NCBI GenBank assembly: GCA_035529895.1
Contig: DATKVV010000086.1
Span: 1-6,455, forward strand
Reading direction: 5' to 3'
DNA length: 6,455 nucleotides
Origin: JAUWKC01 sp035529895
GTDB taxonomy: Bacteria > Planctomycetota > Phycisphaerae > Sedimentisphaerales > Anaerobacaceae
The translations under genes and the position numbers were made by a program. Shown piece after piece: positions 1 through 4,412 of this stretch. The first letter of the stretch is position 1; each line of letters begins with the position of its first letter. Under the pieces are notes generated by a model. It was not told the origin of the DNA. It searched no databases and worked only from the letters and a program-made list of their open reading frames with translations.

Positions 1-133
1 TCCGAAAACAATGGCCTTGCTGAGCGACCGGTGTCGAAAAGCATTGCTGCCGCTGGTCCTCAATACTCGCACAGAGTGAGCGTCGAGTCGTTACGTCGCT
101 GGCGACGCAGAGAGAAGCCGGCGGCACTCCTCT
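1..133. other. Left flank before the att site, no gene identified
   Basis: This stretch lies upstream of the tRNA fragment and contains no recognisable gene. One plus-strand frame is open from position 2 to a TGA at 77-79, but 25 codons are too few to assign. A perfect inverted repeat (CGTCGC, two bases, GCGACG) lies at 94-107. A tRNA 5' half should sit directly before position 134 if the tRNA were intact; no acceptor GGCCAGG or D-arm is present. The DNA therefore belongs to the end of an integrated element, either another one or the far end of this one. Confidence 0.5.
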
Positions 134-182
134 CGGATTGAAAATCCGCGTGTCGATGGTTCGATTCCGTCCCTGGCCACCA
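134..182 (+). other. Attachment site: 3' half of tRNA-Phe (GAA)
   Basis: The segment folds as the 3' part of a canonical tRNA: a four-pair anticodon stem (134-137 with 145-148), a 7-nt loop TTGAAAA carrying anticodon GAA (140-142), a 5-nt variable loop (150-154), a T-stem GATGG/CCGTC (155-159 with 167-171) around TTCGATT, the acceptor strand CCTGGCC, discriminator A179 and CCA (180-182). The fifth anticodon-stem pair is already lost (T133 against C149), and no D-arm or 5' acceptor strand precedes it. Homology starting at the anticodon stem is typical of att cores used by tyrosine integrases, and an integrase gene lies directly next to it. It may be attL/attR between tandem elements, or attP of a circular form. 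Confidence 0.82.
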
Positions 183-190
183 GTATTTAA

Positions 191-224
191 GCGGCTCTCA
201 GCAATGTGAGCCGTTTTTTATTTT
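191..224 (+). terminator. Rho-independent terminator after the att site
   Basis: CGGCTC (192-197) pairs with GAGCCG (208-213) across a 10-nt loop, followed by six T, one A and four T. On the plus strand this is a standard intrinsic terminator, suited to end transcription from a tRNA-Phe promoter or from the element to the left. The integrase stop codon (minus strand, 218-220) lies within the T-run, so integrase transcripts meet the same hairpin without a good U-tract. Confidence 0.8.
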
Positions 225-1243
225 GGTGGCGCCGTAGCCGAATCGTAGCCAGCCAACAAACCATCCAGCCGCGAAGCAGCCAAGGCCAGATGATCCGGCG
301 CAAGGTGGGCATATCGTTCCACCATCGCTCCGGTTCGCCATCCGCCCAATCGCTGAAGCTCATGGGTCGGGGTTCCAGCCTGTCGCTGCCACGTCGCCCA
401 GGTATGCCTCAAATCGTGCCAGCGGAAGCCCTCGATGCCTGCCCGTTTCAAGGCGGCACGCCAGGACGTTGTATTGGCCGAATTGAGCGGCTTACCCCGG
501 AACGTAAAAACTCGCTCCGGGTGCTTCCCTTGCTGCCTGTGCAGGACCGCCATCGCAGATTCGTTCAGCGGTACGGAGATCGGGCGGCGGTTCTTGGATT
601 CGCTGCCACGCACCCACGCATGGCGCTGGTCAAGAATCACCTGCCCCCACTCCAACCGGAGGACGTTGCTTTGCCGCAGTCCTGTGGCCAGCGCAAATAA
701 AACGACTTCGCGCTGATGCTCGGGCAGCTCGTTTAACAGGATTTTCGCCTGTTCAACGGTGAGAGACCGTTCGCGGCTATTTGCTTCTTTAAAGAGCCTG
801 ACCTTCGGCGCCTTGTCGATCCATTCCCACTCGTCGCGTGACCGAATCAGAATCGACCGCACCAGCGCCAAATAACGGTTGACCGTGCCTTTCGAGGCTT
901 CCTTCAGCTTCGCCGACCTGATCCGGTCGATCACCTCTTGCGTGACTTCTTCCAGGTTCAAGTCCCCCAGGAACGGATGAAGCCAGATCAGCTTTTTCCT
1001 GTCCTCGTGGTGCGTTGCCTTCTCGGCTGTCTCTTCCAGCCAGCGAACAACCGCCTCACGCCAGGAATGCTTGGGCTTGATTCCCAAGCGCTCCTGATCC
1101 CACAAGGACGCCTTCAGCTTGTCATGCAATTCCTGCGCCGCTACTTTGTCGGTAGTCCCAGCGCTTTGCTGTATCGGTCGTCCGCTGCGAGGCGTGAGTT
1201 TGATCCACCAATTGGGTGAATCCTTGCGTTTGAAGAGTGACAT
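218..1243 (-). CDS. Tyrosine recombinase / phage-type integrase
   Basis: A full-length site-specific recombinase (341 aa) that would integrate and excise the element, presumably at the tRNA-Phe core next to its 3' end. Residues about 1-55 look like an arm-binding N-terminal segment, 55-150 a SAM-like core-binding domain, and 160-325 the catalytic domain. The catalytic set is visible: R190 (ATGLR), K217 (SKN, beta-hairpin lysine), H276 and R279 (WHDLRH), W302 in the usual H/W position (LGGW), and nucleophile Y311 (ERYAHL). The start at 1243 is supported by GGAGG at 1251-1255 with a 7-nt spacer. That ribosome binding site lies inside the preceding HTH gene, and the two genes overlap by 103 bp in different frames, suggesting translational coupling. 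All catalytic residues are present, so it is probably active. Confidence 0.95.
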   Translation of the reverse strand: MSLFKRKDSPNWWIKLTPRSGRPIQQSAGTTDKVAAQELHDKLKASLWDQERLGIKPKHSWREAVVRWLEETAEKATHHEDRKKLIWLHPFLGDLNLEEVTQEVIDRIRSAKLKEASKGTVNRYLALVRSILIRSRDEWEWIDKAPKVRLFKEANSRERSLTVEQAKILLNELPEHQREVVLFALATGLRQSNVLRLEWGQVILDQRHAWVRGSESKNRRPISVPLNESAMAVLHRQQGKHPERVFTFRGKPLNSANTTSWRAALKRAGIEGFRWHDLRHTWATWQRQAGTPTHELQRLGGWRTGAMVERYAHLAPDHLALAASRLDGLLAGYDSATAPPK

Positions 1244-1443
1244 ATCGTTACCTCCGTATGCTCACCCTGCAACGCCCGCCGCGGGTATTGTGACCGGATG
1301 TACTCGATCAGGTCAATCTCCACGAACACCCAGCATTTGCCGATCTTGGAGCCGGGTATCTCCCCGAGCCTGGCCTTGTCTCGCAAAGTCACGGGATGAA
1401 TCTTGAGAAAGCGGGCGGCTTCTTGCAGGTCGAGCGTGTCCAT
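1141..1443 (-). CDS. Small HTH DNA-binding protein, excisionase-like
   Basis: A 100-residue protein whose first 52 or so residues match the winged-HTH pattern of the excisionase/AlpA (HTH_17, MerR-like) group: an N-terminal LQEAARFLKI helix, VTLRDKA recognition helix, the GEIPGSKIGKCWVF wing, then DLIEYI. Such proteins bind beside att sites as recombination directionality factors or act as small regulators. The start lies 3 nt after the stop of the replication gene, so both are probably on one message. Residues from about 67 on are encoded by DNA that also encodes the integrase N-terminus in another frame; this tail shows no domain features and may simply be a by-product of the overlap. Its place directly before the integrase supports the excisionase role; this is inference from context. 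Confidence 0.85.
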   Translation of the reverse strand: MDTLDLQEAARFLKIHPVTLRDKARLGEIPGSKIGKCWVFVEIDLIEYIRSQYPRRALQGEHTEVTICHSSNARIHPIGGSNSRLAADDRYSKALGLPTK

Positions 1444-1446
1444 TTC

Positions 1447-2292
1447 TCAGCCCCAGGAGCAAGCCCAGCCCGCCATCCCTTTGGGATCAACCCAGACGAA
1501 CCCGACACCTCCAGCCCGCTGGTGGAGCAGGTCGAGCACATAGCGCGACACCTCGCCGCGAGACTCCGGCGGCACGATGATCGATTCAAAGGGAAGGTTG
1601 ATGCCGCGCGTGGCACGGTAGCGATGCGCATTCAGTGCGCGGTCTCCGCTCTCGAAGGTCTTGGCGAGATACTTGCCAAGGTATTTGACCAGAGCGAGGC
1701 GGCGATTCACTCCCCGGCCCTTGGGCGGCTCTACGTCGATGTTGCCCTCACCCACCACGGCCCGCCACTCGGCCCGAAGCAGGTTGACGTCCTGGCGCCC
1801 CTTGACGGCGATATGCCAATGCCAGGCGCCCCGTGCCTGTTGCTCCGCTACCGCGACATAAAGCCAGCCGGGGAGCTTGGATCGTAGGCGGCGCACGAAG
1901 CGGCCTAGATCGGCACAGGCTTGCCTGTAGTCGGTGACGTTATCCCGATAGGTCAAGGTGAGCAGATGATTCACCTGCGCGGCCAGGATCAATTGCCGTA
2001 GGCGGGAGCGGGCGCGCCGGACTGCCCGGTCTTCGTGGGCGTCTCTTTCTGTGGATTGCCCCCTGCCGGCCTTGCTGGGAGCCAAAGCCGGCACAAACGA
2101 CCAGCCGACCTCGATCAATCCCCCACCGTAATCACGAAGAATGACCGAGTGTCTGCCGCCGTCGAGATATGTCCTCTTGTCAAGTCTAAGGGCGGCTGCG
2201 CCGCCCCGCCTAGCCCCGCTAGCGCAGGGCTTAGGCGAGGCGACTTGCTCGCCCTGATCTACCGCGAAGACTCTTCCATCTTCCTGACGCAT
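1447..2292 (-). CDS. HUH rolling-circle replication endonuclease (REP_ORF2/G2P-like)
   Basis: A 281-aa initiator expected to nick one strand at an origin and start rolling-circle replication of the excised element. Motif 1 (LLTLTYRDN, residues 110-118) precedes the metal-binding HUH motif HWH (158-160). The nucleophile region KYLGKYLAK carries Y204 and Y208 three residues apart, as in replication proteins of filamentous phages and related plasmids. The first 80 residues are Ala/Gly/Arg-rich and poorly conserved-looking. The start is supported by AGGAG (2299-2303) six bases before ATG; that site lies in a hairpin. It stands between the 380-aa gene (150 bp upstream) and the HTH gene (3 bp downstream). 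A relaxase or transposase of the HUH class is less likely, as no mobilisation or IS200-type features are seen. Confidence 0.85.
   Translation of the reverse strand: MRQEDGRVFAVDQGEQVASPKPCASGARRGGAAALRLDKRTYLDGGRHSVILRDYGGGLIEVGWSFVPALAPSKAGRGQSTERDAHEDRAVRRARSRLRQLILAAQVNHLLTLTYRDNVTDYRQACADLGRFVRRLRSKLPGWLYVAVAEQQARGAWHWHIAVKGRQDVNLLRAEWRAVVGEGNIDVEPPKGRGVNRRLALVKYLGKYLAKTFESGDRALNAHRYRATRGINLPFESIIVPPESRGEVSRYVLDLLHQRAGGVGFVWVDPKGMAGWACSWG
2190..2237. repeat. Two adjacent GC-rich inverted repeats inside the rep 5' coding region
   Basis: GGGCGGC (2190-2196) pairs perfectly with GCCGCCC (2200-2206) over a 3-nt loop. Directly next to it, CGCCTAGCCC (2207-2216) pairs with GGGC(T)TAGGCG (2227-2237) with one bulged base; its loop contains the palindrome CGCTAGCG (2217-2224). 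They encode the low-complexity residues about 19-35 of the replication protein. Back-to-back cruciform-forming repeats near or within a rolling-circle initiator gene are candidates for the double-strand origin; this is inference. Confidence 0.6.
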
Positions 2293-2295
2293 GCT

Positions 2296-2321
2296 GTGCT
2301 CCTGAAGTAGTTGCGGAGCAC
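2296..2321 (-). promoter_or_regulatory. Hairpin sequestering the rep ribosome binding site
   Basis: On the minus strand GTGCTCC (2321-2315) and GGAGCAC (2302-2296) form a perfect 7-bp stem with a 12-nt loop. The Shine-Dalgarno sequence AGGAG (2303-2299) of the replication gene is largely within the stem, which ends four bases before the start codon. In the folded state, ribosome access should be reduced, so the hairpin likely limits initiator synthesis. The pairing is seen directly; the control role is inferred. Confidence 0.6.
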
Positions 2322-2443
2322 GAATAATCTTGCGCAGGCAAGACGGAGAAAATTGGATTCTCGCAATCAGGACGAATCAGGCTTCCGTCCTAATTAATTT
2401 GTATCGGTACATCAGGCGGTTAGCCCTGCTGCCGAAAATACAT
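2322..2443. other. Intergenic region between the 380-aa gene and rep, with small repeats
   Basis: No gene of useful length is seen; an 11-codon minus-strand frame (2413-2378) is the only start-to-stop unit noticed. The region holds a perfect CTTGC/GCAAG hairpin with a 4-nt loop (2329-2342), a GAGAA/TTCTC hairpin (2346-2362), two direct copies of AATCAGG with a 10-bp period (2365-2371, 2375-2381), an AGGACG/CGTCCT inverted repeat (2369-2374 with 2385-2390) and the AT-rich TAATTAATT. One-turn spacing of the direct repeat would suit an operator or initiator binding site. No convincing promoter is visible. Confidence 0.45.
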
Positions 2444-3586
2444 TCAGGTGGATTTATTCGCCTTGCGTCCACGTTTCCCACGGATGCCCACGGGCGCGAC
2501 TTTGGCAATGCGCTTATGAATAGCGCTTTCTGTGAGCATGGAAGCTTTCATGGTTTTGATCTTTTTGATACGCCGGATCATCTCTGCAATGGAAATTGAC
2601 GGATCTTCAGCCCAGTGCCCCTTGGCGTAGCCCATGACTTCGGCCCAGGCATCGTCGCGCGCCTGCAATTTACCGGGTTTGTTTGGCGGCTTAGGCGCTC
2701 CGGCTGGCGTGGCCGGAGTGGCGGCTTCAATCGGCACGACTTCCGGCTCGGGATCGGGAGGCGGTGCCCCTTCCAAGGAAATATCCATCAGGTGATGCGT
2801 GTCGATGTAAGTGAGTACCTCGGGAAGCTCGTCAACCTCCCTCGCGACCTGGCTCTCTTCAAGCGTCAAGGCGTAATCTTCCAGCGAGGGGCTGGTGATC
2901 TGGCATCCTTCGAGAAAGCGCCGGGGTATGGTCCTGCCTTCGAGAATGTCTTCCATGTCCTTTTCGCTGACGACGAATAAGGGAATGGGTACATGCAGTG
3001 TTGAGTAAATGACGTGTGCAATGGCCTTGAGTTCGATGCGCGCAGGCGGGTAACTCCAATCGAATCCGTCTCGATAGACGTGGTAACGACAGATGCTAAG
3101 GTCGCCAAGGTCGGCAAACCGCTCGACCAGAACGGGTGCTAAAAGCTGCTGGCGCTGATCGTTCCTGTCGAGCTGCTTGACAGTCGTCAGAACGCGCAGC
3201 GGGAACTCCAAGCCTTGACCTTCATTCCCATCCCGGCGAATCTTGGCAAGGTGCTCCAAGAGGGTAGCCGGTCGCTTGTAAACGGCTTGGTAGTCGTATA
3301 TCTCATCGTCCACGCCTTCCAGCCATTGAACGCGGATGCCGAACAATTGCGCGGTCTTGTCGAGTATTTCTGGGGTCAGAGCGGCAAGCAGCTTTGTTTG
3401 AGATTGCGGATCTTCGAGCTTGATCTGTGGGAGCAGACGGGGAATCTGCGACACTTTAAGGCCATGGCCCTCGAAGGCTTGCAGAAAACGCCGAGCAACG
3501 ATGCTTAACGAATCGAAGTCGGATTTCGCTTGAGGCCGCCACCCAGCGGCGATATCGAGCAGCTTACGGATAGAATTATTTGCCAT
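2444..3586 (-). CDS. Hypothetical protein with XRE-like N-terminal region
   Basis: A 380-aa protein I do not recognise as a named family. Residues about 30-95 resemble an XRE/Cro-type HTH followed by its typical closing helix (AQLFGIRVQWLEGVDD, 79-94), which suggests DNA binding. Residues 100-270 form a mixed alpha/beta central region containing FPLRVLTT and HVIYSTLHVPIPLFVV-type hydrophobic strands. A proline-rich linker (274-305) leads to a charged C-terminal segment with lysine/arginine clusters (338-347, 367-378), another possible nucleic-acid contact. No transmembrane segment or signal peptide is seen. The start is preceded by AGGATAGGG, next to a large inverted repeat. As the first gene of the minus-strand cluster with rep, HTH and integrase, it may regulate the element or assist replication; the function is unknown. 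Confidence 0.85.
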   Translation of the reverse strand: MANNSIRKLLDIAAGWRPQAKSDFDSLSIVARRFLQAFEGHGLKVSQIPRLLPQIKLEDPQSQTKLLAALTPEILDKTAQLFGIRVQWLEGVDDEIYDYQAVYKRPATLLEHLAKIRRDGNEGQGLEFPLRVLTTVKQLDRNDQRQQLLAPVLVERFADLGDLSICRYHVYRDGFDWSYPPARIELKAIAHVIYSTLHVPIPLFVVSEKDMEDILEGRTIPRRFLEGCQITSPSLEDYALTLEESQVAREVDELPEVLTYIDTHHLMDISLEGAPPPDPEPEVVPIEAATPATPAGAPKPPNKPGKLQARDDAWAEVMGYAKGHWAEDPSISIAEMIRRIKKIKTMKASMLTESAIHKRIAKVAPVGIRGKRGRKANKST

Positions 3587-3593
3587 TTCGCCC

Positions 3594-3692
3594 TATCCTA
3601 CCGTACCCGCTGGCAAAACCCCACAGGCCGCCGCCGCCTTGGCTATTGAAGGCCGTCGGCAGCGGCCTGTGGATTTTTGCTAGGATACGGTA
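3594..3692. repeat. 94-bp imperfect inverted repeat (long stem-loop)
   Basis: Arms 3599-3640 and 3649-3692 pair around an 8-nt loop (3641-3648). Paired blocks from outside in are TACCGTA/TACGGTA (3599-3605, 3686-3692), GCAAAA/TTTTGC (3613-3618, 3675-3680), an 11-bp block CCACAGGCCGC/GCGGCCTGTGG (3621-3631, 3662-3672), GCCG/CGGC and CCTT/AAGG. A second option pairs TATCCTA (3594-3600) with TAGGATA (3681-3687) and would cover the ribosome binding site of the 380-aa gene. It lies between divergent genes, so a simple terminator is unlikely. With a rolling-circle initiator nearby, an origin, a lagging-strand origin or a packaging hairpin is plausible. Confidence 0.75.
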
Positions 3693-3830
3693 TTAGTTTC
3701 ATTACACTCCAAACAGTAGAACCTGATTGGATAGGCCGGCATTATTTGTTACGCTGTTAGATGGTTACTGTCGATCACGGAGAATCATCGCCATATGCCA
3801 AATATATTGGGCAGAATGTGAGGAGTAAAA
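3693..3830 (+). promoter_or_regulatory. Divergent intergenic region and leader of the nuclease-like gene
   Basis: The stretch lies between the large inverted repeat and the first cargo gene and must carry the cargo promoter. Weak -10-like sequences are present (TATATT at 3803-3808 on the plus strand; TGTAAT on the minus strand at 3706-3701), but neither has a good -35 at standard spacing. A clear ribosome binding site GAGGAG (3820-3825) stands five bases before ATG 3831. Base composition becomes AT-rich from here rightward. Confidence 0.4.
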
Positions 3831-4292
3831 ATGGCAACTACAGCAGTGCTGGGGTTGGCAGGTGAGTATGCGGTAGCAGCGGAGTTGTGCAGGCAAGACA
3901 TATACTGCCAATTAACACTTCGCAATCATAAGAGAACTGATCTACTTGCCGATACAGGTGATCAGGTTTATCGAATTTCCGTTAAAACAAAGCAAAAGCA
4001 GAAATGGCCAAAGATAAAGGGGATTTGGCGAAAAGGAGAACTCCTCGTCTTCGTTGACTACAGAAGTAAAGAACAATCTTCCCCGCCTGACTTTTATGTG
4101 CTCAATGTCTCTGCTTGGAAAAAGGTTGTAGCACGAATAAAGAAGCGAGTAAATGATTCAAGAACGAAAATTGATGATGAAAATACACTCTATTGGCCTG
4201 CGTCCAAGGGTAAAAATAACGGTTGGGTTGGATGCGAAGTTCAAATAGAAGATGTAATCGATTATAAGGACGCATGGCCAACTAAGAGATAG
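3831..4292 (+). CDS. PD-(D/E)XK nuclease-like small protein
   Basis: A 153-aa protein that looks like a stand-alone PD-(D/E)XK-superfamily nuclease domain, of the kind related to Holliday-junction resolvases and restriction endonucleases. An N-terminal helix GLAGEYAVAAEL carries E12; TDLLAD gives the likely metal-binding D37; RISVKTK (48-54) supplies catalytic-type K52. The position two before K52, usually E, D or Q, is S50, so activity is uncertain. The strand LLVFVDY (71-77) and the PDFYVL segment (86-91) fit the fold of this small group. GAGGAG lies five bases before the start. It is AT-richer than the minus-strand genes and is separated by 120 bp from the secreted-protein gene downstream. 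A DNA-processing or defence role is possible, but no partner enzyme is seen; the function is inferred from motifs only. Confidence 0.75.
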   Translation: MATTAVLGLAGEYAVAAELCRQDIYCQLTLRNHKRTDLLADTGDQVYRISVKTKQKQKWPKIKGIWRKGELLVFVDYRSKEQSSPPDFYVLNVSAWKKVVARIKKRVNDSRTKIDDENTLYWPASKGKNNGWVGCEVQIEDVIDYKDAWPTKR

Positions 4293-4403
4293 CCTGCGCG
4301 CTTCAAATTGAGGCAAAACTCAACAAAAACTGTTCACACGATGCATGTCGTCAACGAATAAATTATGACTGATTCTCAGCCACTTTGACTTCGAGAATCG
4401 AAA
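4293..4403 (+). promoter_or_regulatory. Intergenic region upstream of the secreted-protein gene
   Basis: No gene is seen here. Short inverted repeats occur: TTGAG/CTCAA with a 6-nt loop (4308-4323) and TTCGA/TCGAA with a 3-nt loop (4390-4402), the latter ending just before the ribosome binding site. TTCACA followed by TAAATT at about 20-bp spacing is the best promoter-like pair, but the spacing is too long to be convincing. There is no T-tract to make either hairpin a terminator, so the two cargo genes could be cotranscribed. Confidence 0.35.
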
Positions 4404-4412
4404 GGGGGGGGG
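4404..4412 (+). promoter_or_regulatory. Nine-G tract forming the ribosome binding site at the start codon
   Basis: A run of nine G (after AAA) abuts ATG 4413 directly. Its first Gs with the preceding A residues form the only Shine-Dalgarno-like sequence. Homopolymer G runs of this length slip during replication, and a change in length would shift the distance between ribosome binding site and start codon. It could therefore tune or switch expression of the downstream protein. The run is seen directly; phase variation is inference. Confidence 0.55.

Noticed and set aside
9..19. CAATGGCCTTG also occurs near 3019-3029 within the 380-aa gene
   Set aside because: An 11-bp match between a flank and coding DNA without extension or flanking similarity is probably chance.
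206..700. Plus-strand open frame of 164 codons opposite the integrase, and similar long frames at 435-716, 938-1219, 1119-1406, 1396-1887 and 2035-2310
   Set aside because: All lie antisense to genes with clear motifs (integrase, HTH, rep), have no family features, and arise from the GC-rich composition of those genes.
2615..3508. Frames on both strands overlapping the 380-aa gene (for example 2615-2980, 3215-3508 plus; 2859-3117 minus)
   Set aside because: They are shadows of the 380-aa gene, which has a ribosome binding site and a coherent domain layout.
3668..3676. TGTGGATTT in the large inverted repeat as a DnaA box
   Set aside because: Two mismatches to the consensus and only one copy; not enough to call a DnaA-dependent origin.
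3748..3767. Three GTTA copies with an 8-bp period upstream of the nuclease-like gene
   Set aside because: Only four bases are fully shared and 8 bp is not a helical turn; chance is likely in AT-rich DNA.
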